NCBI GenBank assembly: GCA_002170315.2
Contig: NHFA02000052.1
Span: 12,553 to 50,430 of the forward strand
Length of the DNA stretch: 37,878 nucleotides
Source: Euryarchaeota archaeon TMED99
Lineage (GTDB): Archaea > Thermoplasmatota > Poseidoniia > Poseidoniales > Poseidoniaceae
Direction of reading: 5' to 3'
The position numbers and the translations under genes were made by a program. Positions 16,801-25,289 of this stretch are shown here, piece by piece (position 1 is the stretch's first letter; the number at the start of each line of letters is the position of its first letter). The notes under the pieces are model-generated. The model was not told where the DNA came from. It saw nothing but the letters and a program-made list of their open reading frames with translations, and did no database searches.

Positions 16801-19799
16801 ATAGTGACAAATGCAGTATTAAATTCAGAACACGTACCTTCTTTGGCAGCTTGCACCAAGGTAACGCTCAGGTCTTCAGAAGTTGGTATTCCTGAACCGT
16901 TGTAATTTCGCTTAAATTCAGTGGTCGCATTTCCTTCTACAAGGAACGTTTGCAAGGCTGATGCACTTGCATAAGCATTGGTTGCCCCAGCCTCGGTAAT
17001 GATGGCTGTCGTCACATTCAGAAGATAGGAGTGAGGGTGACTTGAATCGGTAAAAGACGATGGTAAAATCAATTGATAACTCGAATTGGTTCCAGGAACT
17101 GAACTTGCAGCAAGGCTTGACCAGTCAAAGTAATATTCAGGTTGCTGAACAAATATTTCTTGTATTGGCCCCGTGATTACTCCAATATTATGAGTGTCAT
17201 TTGAACGTTCAAGTTCGCCACTAATATCAGAATAGAAGGAGAGATTGGAAAGTGAATGAGGAACAATGAGGTTACCAGCAGTTGACGGGTTTCGATAAGT
17301 CATCTGCCAGTCGATTGTACCGTTTGAAAAGGCAAGGTCTGCAAGATGTGTAAGGTTTGATGAAGGCAGAATCATGGGTTCTGATGGGTGAACTTCTGCC
17401 AAATGCGCATAGGTTGTACCTGTGTAGAAGTCATTGGTGTATTGGCGCCATCGGTGGACTGAATCGATATCGACGACTCCAGAGGTATTGTTCGCCCAGA
17501 AGACAATTTCAGAGTTAACTAAATCGTCAGTCGGGTCAAAGGGGTCAAACGGTGAACCTACACATCCAACAATCCAGAATTGTTGAGAGCATTCTAACCC
17601 ATCGATCATTCCTCCACCATCGGTATCTGGATTGGTCCAGTCTGTTCCAGTTTGGTTTTCTACCGCATCTGGGATGCCATCACCATCGAAATCTGCAGGG
17701 AGAAGGTCGTCTGTTGGGTCATTTTCTGGATTTGTTCCATCGAAGTATTCATCACGGTCGCCAACGCCACCAGCATCGGTGTCTGCAGTCACATCATCGG
17801 TGACCCAAACGTCTGTTGAACCATTGAGGATACCAATCCATGAGAGGTCACAACCAGTTGAAGTCTCAAAGTAATTGTTCAAACCATCCAAATCATCGTC
17901 GAGCAGGTTTGTACAGGCTTGATTCGGGTCTGTGTTATCAAACACTTCATCGAAATCACTCACGCCATCGGCATCTGTATCGGCAAGTGTTGGGTTTGAG
18001 AACCATCCAAAAGTACCGAGTAATTCTTGCCAATCGGCTAATCCGTCACCATCTGAATCGTAATAATCGTCATCACAATGTTGTTGAGTTGTTCCAATGG
18101 TTCCTTGGGCAGTTGCATCGGTATGACAGAAGGAGCCGTTTCGGTTTGCAACTTGTGTCACACCTGAATTTGGTGCTGTTGAAACGCCCTGTATGGCGTT
18201 ATTGACCGTGCCTGCATAGGCGAACGGTATCCACGTTCCTGACGTATTATACCAGCCAACACCGCCACTTGGATTAAATCCTGAACCATCGGCAACATCA
18301 AGTCGACTTGTACCTGAACTCCAGGTGACAATCGTCGTCTCAAAATTAACTAAGGAATCGCAGGGGTCGGTTCCATGTGAAACGTTTCGCTCATCACCAT
18401 CATTAATTCCTCCAAAGTCTGTATCTGCGATATCCCAAGAAGTGCAGGAAAGGTTTTCTTCCCAATTTTGAATGCCGTCGTTATCTTCATCTCCGGAATC
18501 TTCCATTCGAGTCGGGTCAGTTTCACCCGCATCGATAACACCATTGAAATTGGTATCTTCTTCACCGTCATCAAACGCATCACCGTCAGTATTGTTGTCA
18601 CGAGGGTTGCTTGGTTGAGGCGGGGTGCCGTATGCACCGTTGACTTCAACACCATCATCGATACCATCGTTGTCAGTATCGGATGTCGTAGGATCCGTCA
18701 GAAGAGTCAATGCTTCGTAAGAGTCGTTAAGTCCGTCACCATCAGTATCTGCGCGTTGTGGATTTGTGCTGGTGATTCCATCGACTTCTGCAGTAAAGGT
18801 AGCACAGCCACCAGGCCCAATTCCTGCAACGGGGTCACAAGGTGATGTCGTTTCTGTCAAAACGCCATCTGGTCCGTTACGGAAACAAGGTGAAGAGCCG
18901 CACATGGTCGTCCATGTCGGATTGACATATTCCATGAGGTTGTTGAGTCCATCGCCATCAGGGTCGCCGTTTGGCCCATCGGCGTTTGATGCTGAAGTAG
19001 CATTCAAGCCATTTGCAGCCTCCCAGCCATCATCCATTCCGTCACCATCGGTATCCCATCCAGCAACGTCTTCATCAGCAATTCCATCGCCGTCATCATC
19101 ATTGGATGAACAGTCTGCATCTCCATCATTATCGGGGTCAGCAGAATCGACCAAGCCGTCTTTATCGTCATCAAAACCGTTCGTACAAATGTTACCTACT
19201 GGGTCTTCGTCACAGAGAATGACGTTTCCAACACCATCTGAACCGCTGTCACCACAGCCTGGCCGGTTGTATTGCATGGCATTTTCTTCATCCCAGTCAT
19301 TAACAGGAACTGTGCCATTCCACCAAACGCCATTGTCGAGAACTCCAGGTGTAGAGGAACTGTCCCAGCTTTGTGGTTGTAAGTATGAATATTCTTGCAG
19401 GTTCGACATTCCGTCTCCATCAGGATCGCCAACCGCACCATCGCCACCATTGCTTGAAAGTGGGTCAAGGCCGTATTTCCATTCCCAGCCGTCTGGCAAT
19501 CCATCATTGTCAGAATCAGGGTCATTTGGAGCGGTATTCATCAGGTATTCCAAACCGTAAGTCAAACCGTCACCATCTTGGTCAGAAGCCGCCAAAGCAT
19601 CGAATGAAATATATGGAATTGCAGCAAATGTTGAGAGCAACATCAAAGCCGCTAACGACAGGGATTTGAAGGCGTCACGGTGCTGAAGAATCTTCAGTTG
19701 GAAGCGCGGCTCGGTGGGAGAAACTGACGTGCGCATGGGATTCACGAATGCTGGGCTTGTTTGATGCCTCATAAGGGAAATGGTGCGATGTTCATACAA
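10803..19799 (-). CDS. Giant (~2998 aa) secreted and membrane-anchored protein: TSP3-like repeats, transglutaminase-like domain, many Ig-like/Big-type repeats, C-terminal TM and DUF4129-like cytoplasmic domain
   Basis: Uninterrupted 9-kb ORF; DxDGDGxxD motifs; transglutaminase-like core (EGTCSEFNTAFVTMARLAGIPARKVTGFAGG...THLTTWGEVRL...DFGWVAFDACP) with Cys/His/Asp positions present; TM (VPAWAYVLTLLVIAIAGAGAVLYRRRK); helical C-terminal tail resembling DUF4129. Confidence 0.9.
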   Translation of the reverse strand: MYEHRTISLMRHQTSPAFVNPMRTSVSPTEPRFQLKILQHRDAFKSLSLAALMLLSTFAAIPYISFDALAASDQDGDGLTYGLEYLMNTAPNDPDSDNDGLPDGWEWKYGLDPLSSNGGDGAVGDPDGDGMSNLQEYSYLQPQSWDSSSTPGVLDNGVWWNGTVPVNDWDEENAMQYNRPGCGDSGSDGVGNVILCDEDPVGNICTNGFDDDKDGLVDSADPDNDGDADCSSNDDDGDGIADEDVAGWDTDGDGMDDGWEAANGLNATSASNADGPNGDPDGDGLNNLMEYVNPTWTTMCGSSPCFRNGPDGVLTETTSPCDPVAGIGPGGCATFTAEVDGITSTNPQRADTDGDGLNDSYEALTLLTDPTTSDTDNDGIDDGVEVNGAYGTPPQPSNPRDNNTDGDAFDDGEEDTNFNGVIDAGETDPTRMEDSGDEDNDGIQNWEENLSCTSWDIADTDFGGINDGDERNVSHGTDPCDSLVNFETTIVTWSSGTSRLDVADGSGFNPSGGVGWYNTSGTWIPFAYAGTVNNAIQGVSTAPNSGVTQVANRNGSFCHTDATAQGTIGTTQQHCDDDYYDSDGDGLADWQELLGTFGWFSNPTLADTDADGVSDFDEVFDNTDPNQACTNLLDDDLDGLNNYFETSTGCDLSWIGILNGSTDVWVTDDVTADTDAGGVGDRDEYFDGTNPENDPTDDLLPADFDGDGIPDAVENQTGTDWTNPDTDGGGMIDGLECSQQFWIVGCVGSPFDPFDPTDDLVNSEIVFWANNTSGVVDIDSVHRWRQYTNDFYTGTTYAHLAEVHPSEPMILPSSNLTHLADLAFSNGTIDWQMTYRNPSTAGNLIVPHSLSNLSFYSDISGELERSNDTHNIGVITGPIQEIFVQQPEYYFDWSSLAASSVPGTNSSYQLILPSSFTDSSHPHSYLLNVTTAIITEAGATNAYASASALQTFLVEGNATTEFKRNYNGSGIPTSEDLSVTLVQAAKEGTCSEFNTAFVTMARLAGIPARKVTGFAGGIWNGDGYGVYPTHLTTWGEVRLQQNTANGGTDFGWVAFDACPEPEEVEIVSQTISSMTFDRDSSASLNVTGQLIYTENASAINELPVVGYLVPMALENEVPGQGAVPNFEIGSTITLADGTFSFNGTPPELDGPGMYRVVVKLTESGYVSESGIIYDGYINVTEDSIINHTSPNAINAPIAGAGALTVIGGLLSLENAPTNKIENIGLNDPTPPSVWLTYTSSVSGLTNLSSFLNIDGSWSFDLELDPLETKTNISATLGFSGWQDTQAPGITPSQFHLRPSTTSIVIDVRDAPNVTATLEGPLTNSSVLLINDNIWLNGSTLTTGASPVAMPGNLSLSIRENGTSQEWVQVFNVSVNGSFNIQHFLATADAQVMAGILELQIRFFPDAIEATDDANVSAGGPYLLRGFLEFQVLSSAQLRGTEATVLVSAFDHRGVSTDLMLSGNFDYSFNGNWINTTVDPLTETMTINWLVDSTLFAGDYDFDISFNGSDLYQPSTGTALMRVAAEVAWNLSLSQDWTHLGNTSYLFGDIFDAQYTNISVLGDNITMLTILMMTPEGMPIDLAQGFLNNTTGSFLLNFTVPTTSPSDSYEFILNMDFDTLAPPGGAYFRFVDTTVPPATPVLPSTLVGIESEFVVAPEREALIVEVNQALDFNAKISDVADMSNVTGATVEYIFDYGGANISMGTDVSDAQGNSTLQWTATGIAPGYYDVLVVVYDDLTAGLAQGNSRRTGNSSIVNLTVQVPSDIRIDSIPTVATAGLNFNVLGQVLDADDPTRPLSTPVEMSAFWLNNPNETLVAAYQTSTNGTFNISVPTDTSGNGTERGNKILVLSVNEGSSPFYLTASSQNGMLIMGVSQFENLQPLNPITINRGDTVNITGRLLESSNLFAPLSAFDVDIQFHETWLTGTQTDGEGYANFSHQIPMSHPLGLIVVSLVFNGSVDLLNTQVNLSTITIRSTTVLIIDPIADNPVAGTSFNVTGRVNSDNGSGLEQRDGSILPANILFSINDQPTGFTVTGGSVIAGGIWSATLLLGEGFEAGNNTLEASYVPNVNYYVGSKSNTSFDSRGFTTLMFIQPTIDGLGTPSLNDRTERGEDLQLQVLLRDNTMSPVGSQQVVVSLLGTDVSVLMTTFENGTASGVLTIPSNQSVGFNDLEVTFAGTPGTTGLIGSNASTQFVVLAQTNMVISTSPSTLVAGDSFTVQGTLLDDLNQTLSINGISSIAIVHLLVDGVPVSSVETNASTGDYSIGWTLPEDTSAGAHLIEVRFLGGRDWVDPIGVGDPANPDFYLPSSAQVDFNVSVPTKIILLTPSGTVDREASMTIEGRLLDLVDAPLGNLTVEVWLGGQWMTNVTTDETGLFIAIYPVPADAPLGPISLETRFTGTTFYLPSDATGLWDIYSQILVQVEMESPVAVGQNTTITGTVVDNQLLGISGHTVDLEVEGLIIATLVTDSEGAFTFTWNVPDTFGFGNHTLFANVDAQGYYRSNTGNTTFFLAHRSDVTLIFDDGKDATRGNLWTLSGRLFDIDTVNNDGLSGMELSLRLDDVEISTLTTGDDGSWSAIVPATMDLARGNHQFTIFFAGTDAHIGSQASGTATVWANALITIDGTSSNIVVRSDSTFSPIVLTGSVSEIGGLGEVFDNVTLYLGNGSKCLAQKDGARCIDDLLIDWSNGNYSLTATAPSFLSAGSQYLHLETPRNDAYYLNTASVSHPIFVKINADITVTLDDIIENEQEDVGGSILIIAKDTRQGVDGITVTIYLYSENGTQLSAPLQPLTNADGVAEFDFNSDPPFGDSSQEWGRLSLEILINDPRLSQQTLDEFALNSEESTALSYEFQEEATQVPAWAYVLTLLVIAIAGAGAVLYRRRKSNELLEEAAEIFAYTAELLAAGDSIREAIFTCYQNLCSTFQEHGFLRRDFETVREFEMAIRQAMPQISEEALQALDNMFEQARYSRDEMGEQHKAAAHQALERMGQEISSLAAIPSR

Positions 19800-19890
19800 T
19801 ACATCATTTCAAATTGCTAAATCCTTCGCCCGGATGAGACAAAAGTAGTTCGCAGTCTAATGCTTTTCAGTGAATTGATGCGAGAAAATC

Positions 19891-22842
19891 TCAAAGTTCT
19901 TCAAGTTCATCTAAAAGTTCCAAGTCATCGTCTTCTTCGACCGCGATTTCTTCCTGAATCTCTTCGAGTTGGAGTTGTCCAACTGCCTCTTCTTCAATCC
20001 AATTCTGTTGTGATTCATTCATGATTCCAGCGTTTTGTCCACGTCGATAAACAGCAAAGATGAGAACAAATACTAGGCCAAGTCCGAGCGCAATTGTTTG
20101 CGGTTCTGGACTCAAAATTTCGTTGATAAGACACGAGACTCCAGAACATTTCGTCTGATAGGTAAACGACATAACTTGAGTATATTCGCTGTCATAAGGA
20201 ACTTCTTCATCCATCGGCGTTACTGTGAGCGAGAATGTTGCTTCATCTCCATCCTTGAGATTTGCTGGAGGCGTCACGGTTACCGAGAAATCTTTGCTGG
20301 AATAGGCAGGGAGCGTTAGCAAGAGGAAACTTCCACCGTTCTGGCCGGAAGAGGCTTTGATCAAACCTTCCCAGCCATTGGGCTCATCAAGAGTGATGAC
20401 GACATCGAGAGGTATGTTGTTTTGATTATCAATCATGAAATTGATATTCCTTTCTTTACTTGATTCAAATTGAATGATTTCGCTGCTGGAGTCAGTGATT
20501 TCAAGTTGACCAGGCTGGACGTCATCACGAACTTCGACTGTAATTGGCAGGTCAAAGTAACGTGCCTCTTCTGAATCCACGCCTTCTTCAATAACACGCA
20601 CAAAGATAGTATGGAAGCCAGCCTCAACCTTTGTACGGAGAGTGAGGTCGAGTTTGACATCAACGTATTCATCAGGTTCAAGATACACAACAACGATGTT
20701 GGTTTCCGAACCGTTTGAAAGACTGTAATCCCATGTTCCATAATCTGGATTACCGTCTGGTTCCTCTAAATTACGGTCAAGGTCAGCAGGGTTTTGTATC
20801 CGCCATGTTGTCTGACCGAGCGTTTCACTCGAATCGGTAATTCTCATGTTGTAATACATGCTGGAACCAGGAGAGACTGGTCCAACCGTTCCGAGAGTGC
20901 CACCATCTGAATCTGCAATAACTTCGACCAAGATTCCAAATGTTCGGTGGACTGTGAAGGCAACTTCAGTGCTCAATTCGGTGTCACTGGTACTTGCGAC
21001 GGTGAATTTGACCAATCCAATATCTTGTTCGTCACGTTCGCTCGGAGGGTAAATCTCCATACGAACGGTAAGGATTTGATTCGAACCGATATCAGGGGTA
21101 ATCGAATAAATTGACTCTTCGGTCAACTCCATGCCTGTATCGTTATCGAAGAACTTGAATTGCCAGCTGATCGGTACATCAGTGACGCGAATCCTAAAGG
21201 AATCTGTAACGAATCCTGCATTGAACACATCGATGAAAAATTCACCTTTGGTTTCACCAGCATCGACATAGTGAGACAATGTCTCATCATATGCGTCAGG
21301 GCGAGTTGAATCTGCAATCTGTATTTGATGCTCGAAATCTTCGAACACTGCAATACGAGGCGGAGACAAGACTTCCGATTCTTCAAGCGACAAGACAATG
21401 GTTGAAAGTGCAACCTCTCGCTGAACTCCATCGATTTGAGCGAAGGCTCTCGCTTCAATTTCAATACTGCTTGGAGCATTTGTCAAATCTCCATCGACAA
21501 CATCGAAGGATAGGATGGGACGGGCAAAGGTTCCGCCACCGTTGAGGTCCACACCATCAGGAGAATCCCAAATTGGGTCCGACCATGAAGACGGGAATGG
21601 TGAGCCGACCAAATCGAATTTAACATTCATTGCCGCAGAGGTTGAACCTGTATGTTCGACAAGGAACTCAATGCTTGAAGTTTGACCTGGTGCGATAAGT
21701 ACTGTATCGGGTTGTGAAGAAGGTAATGAGAGGTAAAGGTCGTGTTCAATGAAAGTAATTCCTGAATGGTCGAACACAAGCGTGTGGCCTTGAACGTCAC
21801 TGATTTCAAGACGTAGAGGATATTCTCCAGCGGAGATTCCGGAGTCATACGTCCATGTATAATTTCCAATCAAACCTTCATTATCCAACTTGAGGTCGTT
21901 GTCTTCAAAAGATTTATCGAACACTGAATTTGCTCCATTTGGAGTGCTCATCACCAAATCAACACCTTGAATGTCGTCACGGCCAAAGGCATCCCGGACA
22001 TCGACAGTAAACTGCATGGTTCTGAAGTCAGGGCGGTGATTCGGAGACCATTCAGTGATCTCTTGGTCAAGGAAGCTCGCACCCGGGCGGTGGACTCTCA
22101 CTGAAGAATCAGCAAGTGCATTTGCCTTGAGTTCAAGTTTCGAAGTTCCAGAGGTATCTTCAACATCACCAAAAGCGACATTGACTTCACAACTACCGCC
22201 TCCAAAGCCACCGGTACTGCTTTCACACGTTGCCTGTGCATCGATGTTTAATTCAAGTTGTTCACCGCTTTCGACCATGAATCCACTCGAGGGGATTTCA
22301 AAATCAATCGTGGTCGTTACCCAAGGACAACTGCTTTGCCCAAGAGCGTTACCAGTACACGGATCTTCACGAGTCTCAGAGACAGAGTCAATCTCTGAAC
22401 CGCCAGAATCGAGAGAATAGGTGACATCAGCAGTCGAACCTTCTGTTCCCTTGAATTGCATGAAAACAGTAAGAGTTACTTTGTCGGTATTGTCACGTCC
22501 ATAAACGGCAAGGTCGGAAATCATCTCGTTACTTCGGAACTGAATGCCGCCAAGTGCGCTGAGTTCTTGGTGGGAGCCAGAAGGTTCCTCGGTGGTGATT
22601 GAACCATCGCCCCCGGTTTCTGAAGTCGACTCGTCCAAATACAAAGCATAGGATTGGCAACTTGTGCAATCGCTACCTGATGGCATGACTACGGACTGTT
22701 CGGCAAGTTCTTGCTCAACATCGGAGGCAGGAATTGAAGGTGCTGAAATCGGCAAGACAGAGCCGAAAAGAATGATCACCAAAAGGACCGGTAAAATGCG
22801 GTTGACGGAAGTTGCTTGCATAGAGGACACCCTGTTCACCAA
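19891..22842 (-). CDS. Secreted, C-terminally membrane-anchored protein with beta-sandwich (CARDB/NEW3-like) repeats and a very acidic tail
   Basis: N-terminal signal (ILPVLLVIILFGSVLPISA), C-terminal TM (IALGLGLVFVLIFAVYRRG), tail EEDDDLELLDELEEL. Confidence 0.85.
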   Translation of the reverse strand: MVNRVSSMQATSVNRILPVLLVIILFGSVLPISAPSIPASDVEQELAEQSVVMPSGSDCTSCQSYALYLDESTSETGGDGSITTEEPSGSHQELSALGGIQFRSNEMISDLAVYGRDNTDKVTLTVFMQFKGTEGSTADVTYSLDSGGSEIDSVSETREDPCTGNALGQSSCPWVTTTIDFEIPSSGFMVESGEQLELNIDAQATCESSTGGFGGGSCEVNVAFGDVEDTSGTSKLELKANALADSSVRVHRPGASFLDQEITEWSPNHRPDFRTMQFTVDVRDAFGRDDIQGVDLVMSTPNGANSVFDKSFEDNDLKLDNEGLIGNYTWTYDSGISAGEYPLRLEISDVQGHTLVFDHSGITFIEHDLYLSLPSSQPDTVLIAPGQTSSIEFLVEHTGSTSAAMNVKFDLVGSPFPSSWSDPIWDSPDGVDLNGGGTFARPILSFDVVDGDLTNAPSSIEIEARAFAQIDGVQREVALSTIVLSLEESEVLSPPRIAVFEDFEHQIQIADSTRPDAYDETLSHYVDAGETKGEFFIDVFNAGFVTDSFRIRVTDVPISWQFKFFDNDTGMELTEESIYSITPDIGSNQILTVRMEIYPPSERDEQDIGLVKFTVASTSDTELSTEVAFTVHRTFGILVEVIADSDGGTLGTVGPVSPGSSMYYNMRITDSSETLGQTTWRIQNPADLDRNLEEPDGNPDYGTWDYSLSNGSETNIVVVYLEPDEYVDVKLDLTLRTKVEAGFHTIFVRVIEEGVDSEEARYFDLPITVEVRDDVQPGQLEITDSSSEIIQFESSKERNINFMIDNQNNIPLDVVITLDEPNGWEGLIKASSGQNGGSFLLLTLPAYSSKDFSVTVTPPANLKDGDEATFSLTVTPMDEEVPYDSEYTQVMSFTYQTKCSGVSCLINEILSPEPQTIALGLGLVFVLIFAVYRRGQNAGIMNESQQNWIEEEAVGQLQLEEIQEEIAVEEDDDLELLDELEEL

Positions 22843-22895
22843 AGTGGCCTGTTCAGCCGAGTGTTAAACGGTTTTGCATTGAATGTTCAAGAAAA

Positions 22896-22912
22896 CCCCC
22901 TCTACGAGGGGG
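22896..22912. repeat. Short perfect hairpin CCCCCTC-TAC-GAGGGGG
   Basis: 7-bp GC-rich stem with a 3-nt loop in the intergenic region upstream of the (-) 983-aa gene. Confidence 0.45.
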
Positions 22913-22958
22913 ATTCAAAAAGAGAGAATCTCTAAGAAAATGGGCTTAATTTCAAGAA

Positions 22959-23129
22959 TCATTCATTCCAATCATAGGCTCTCTTGAACCAGCCTTGAGC
23001 GCAATCGGAATCCGGGCTATTACCACGATGATGACGCCGAACTGAAACCAATTCCCAGTCCTCTTCTCCTCATTTATTTGCAGCTTCTTCAGTTAGGTTA
23101 TCAACTACAAAATATTCCCATTTAGTCAT
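22959..23129 (-). pseudogene. Small DUF4177-like ORF with one in-frame TGA (codon 20)
   Basis: Translation on (-): MTKWEYFVVDNLTEEAANK*GEEDWELVSVRRHHRGNSPDSDCAQGWFKRAYDWNE*. The pattern WEYxVV...LGEEGWELVSV...FKR is typical of DUF4177-like proteins; the TGA (23070-23072) falls where Leu is expected. Confidence 0.55.
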
Positions 23130-23213
23130 AGACGATGTGAACAATTGGCGGTTTAAATTAATTTTGTAAATGAGGAGCTATACCCCATTTCCAACACCAT
23201 AGAGAGAGTGAAA

Positions 23214-23297
23214 TGCAGGGGGTGGGATACGAACCCACGAACCCATACGGGACCGGATCTTAAGCCCGGCGCCTTTGACCACCTCAGCCACCCCTGC
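23214..23297 (-). tRNA. tRNA-Leu (anticodon UAA)
   Basis: Reverse complement GCAGGGGTGGCTGAGGTGGTCAAAGGCGCCGGGCTTAAGATCCGGTCCCGTATGGGTTCGTGGGTTCGTATCCCACCCCCTGCA: 7-bp acceptor, anticodon loop CTTAAGA, long variable arm, T arm GTGGG-TTCGTAT-CCCAC. Confidence 0.95.
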
Positions 23298-23348
23298 AGA
23301 CATCCGAACTACCAACAGGATTTGAAGAAAACCCCTCGGCCCAGTGCC

Positions 23349-24095
23349 TCAAGGTGAAACTGACCAGCCGCCATCAACATTGATGATTTGACCGGAAATG
23401 TAGGTCGATTCAAGTAAAAACATGATGGCTTTAGCGACATCGATGGGTTCACCTGCTCGACCCAAGGGGACTTTCTCAACAACAGATGCGAAATGTTCAC
23501 TTTCCCAGTCAGCGGCAATAATTGCCCCAGGTGCGACACAATTAACACGAACTTCAGGGGCAAGGTCTCCTGCTAAATTCATCATTAATTGCCTTAATCC
23601 CGCTTTACTTGAGGTGTAGTGAGAAAGTCCTTTCCAAGCAAGGCCAAGTGATGTGTCAACCATACCAATGACGCATCCATTTACAGATTTTAATTGGGGT
23701 AAAAGACCCTGAGTCAGTAGAAACGGAACTTCGATGTGAAGTCGAGTGTTGAGTCGCAGTGTTTCGAGAGAAACTGACGCATAGTCTTCTGAACTATAGA
23801 TTGAAGCGTTGTGAATAAGTGCATGCAATCCACCGTTCTTAACGACCATTTCGTGGTTGGATGCTGCTTGAAGAAGAGCGGCAATATCCTCATCGAGATT
23901 CAAGTCTGCTCGGATGATTTCTGCTGGTGCTTTCCTACCGTTTTTTCGCTCAAAATCCTCAAGAATTTGCTCGGCTTCAACAACCGAGTTTCGAACATGA
24001 AGAAGAACAAACCAGTCGTGTTCCATAAGTAAGGATACGGTGGCTGCACCAATGCGCTTACCGCCTCCGGTAATCAGTGCAACTCGCTGTGCCAT
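23349..24095 (-). CDS. Short-chain dehydrogenase/reductase, possibly pteridine-reductase-like
   Basis: ALITGGGKRIGAATVSLL nucleotide-binding motif, ALIHNASIY, YTSSKAGLRQLMMNLA catalytic YxxxK, VNCVAPGAI. Start placed at internal Met; the ORF extends to 24134. Confidence 0.88.
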   Translation of the reverse strand: MAQRVALITGGGKRIGAATVSLLMEHDWFVLLHVRNSVVEAEQILEDFERKNGRKAPAEIIRADLNLDEDIAALLQAASNHEMVVKNGGLHALIHNASIYSSEDYASVSLETLRLNTRLHIEVPFLLTQGLLPQLKSVNGCVIGMVDTSLGLAWKGLSHYTSSKAGLRQLMMNLAGDLAPEVRVNCVAPGAIIAADWESEHFASVVEKVPLGRAGEPIDVAKAIMFLLESTYISGQIINVDGGWSVSP

Positions 24096-24251
24096 GCTCC
24101 ACTCGAACCGTTCGACCTTCATCAATGCTCTCAATAAAAACCGTACTCAAAAGAGGCTCCAAACAGAACTTTGTGCAAAGCAAGGAGAAAAAAAGCCCAC
24201 AGCACACCTTTTTGATAGGCAAAGCGTGGGGTGAAATAAGGGGGAGCAAGG

Positions 24252-25280
24252 ATGCCGGGTAAACAACTACCGATGGCGAGCAAAACTCCACCTGCTCTTC
24301 GGCCAAAACCAAAGCGTGAAAGACTACCAAGTTGGTTTCGAACGACACTCCCCTCTGGAGAGCAACAAGCGATTTTCAACAGCACCAAAGCAGCGGTGAA
24401 AGACAACACATTACACACCGTTTGCCAAGAGGCACGATGCCCAAATATCCACGATTGTTGGGCAAGCGGTGATGCTACATTCATGATTGCAGGGAAAGAA
24501 TGCACTCGCAGTTGTCGCTTTTGTGCAGTTGGAACGATCAAAAAAGCACCACCTCTTGATCCTGAAGAACCATCGCATCTTGCAACTGCTGTTGAATCTA
24601 TGAATCTTCGACACGCCGTAATTACCGTCGTCAATCGTGACGACCTCGCTGACAGTGGCGCAGACCATTACAAGAAATGCATTTCAGCTGTCCATGAACG
24701 AAAGCCAGACGTAACGCTTGAATTATTATGCAGTGATTTAGCAGGCGACCACCAAGCACTGGCCCATTTGCTTGAAGGAAGTCCACTTTCCGTTTTTGCA
24801 CATAATGTAGAGTGCGTTCCTCGACTGGATAAAACGGTTCGAGACCATCGAGCCTCTTTTTCTCAATCTCTGGAAATTCTCCGACAAGCGAAAGTTCTCC
24901 GACCTGATATCATCACGAAGTCCTCTTTAATGGTCGGCGTAGGAGAACGTGATGAGGAAATTACCGAAGCATTGCATCTCTTACGCGATGCAGGCGTTGA
25001 CCTCATCACAATTGGTCAATACCTAGCTCCATCTGACAAACATCTCGCAGTCGACCGATTCCCAGAACCAGAAATGTATGATGTCTGGGCAAAAGAAGCA
25101 ATCGCAATGGGATTCTCTGGTATTGCAAGCGGGCCCCTTGTTCGCTCTTCATTCAAAGCAGGCCTCTTGCTACGCAAAACGCGAGATACAGAGAACTCTG
25201 AAACAATGCCGGGTGCATATGTGTATGTTGCTCGTCATGAAAACGATACACCGACACCACTTAATGGCGGGGTCTACTGA
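24252..25280 (+). CDS. lipA: Lipoyl synthase (radical SAM)
   Basis: ARCPNIHDCWASGDATFMIAGKECTRSCRFCAVGT: both the auxiliary and radical-SAM CxxxCxxC cysteine sets; C-terminal VRSSFKAG. Confidence 0.95.
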   Translation: MPGKQLPMASKTPPALRPKPKRERLPSWFRTTLPSGEQQAIFNSTKAAVKDNTLHTVCQEARCPNIHDCWASGDATFMIAGKECTRSCRFCAVGTIKKAPPLDPEEPSHLATAVESMNLRHAVITVVNRDDLADSGADHYKKCISAVHERKPDVTLELLCSDLAGDHQALAHLLEGSPLSVFAHNVECVPRLDKTVRDHRASFSQSLEILRQAKVLRPDIITKSSLMVGVGERDEEITEALHLLRDAGVDLITIGQYLAPSDKHLAVDRFPEPEMYDVWAKEAIAMGFSGIASGPLVRSSFKAGLLLRKTRDTENSETMPGAYVYVARHENDTPTPLNGGVY

Positions 25281-25289
25281 GGTGGAACA

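Noticed and set aside
18468-19560. Opposite-strand ORFs (125 aa, 264 aa) over the start of the giant gene
   Set aside because: Shadow ORFs from DxDGDG-type codon bias; compositions (Ser/Pro-rich) are not protein-like and they lie inside a strongly supported CDS.
24131-24634. 167-aa (-) ORF overlapping lipA
   Set aside because: Lies over the conserved Cys-rich core of LipA on the opposite strand; shadow ORF.
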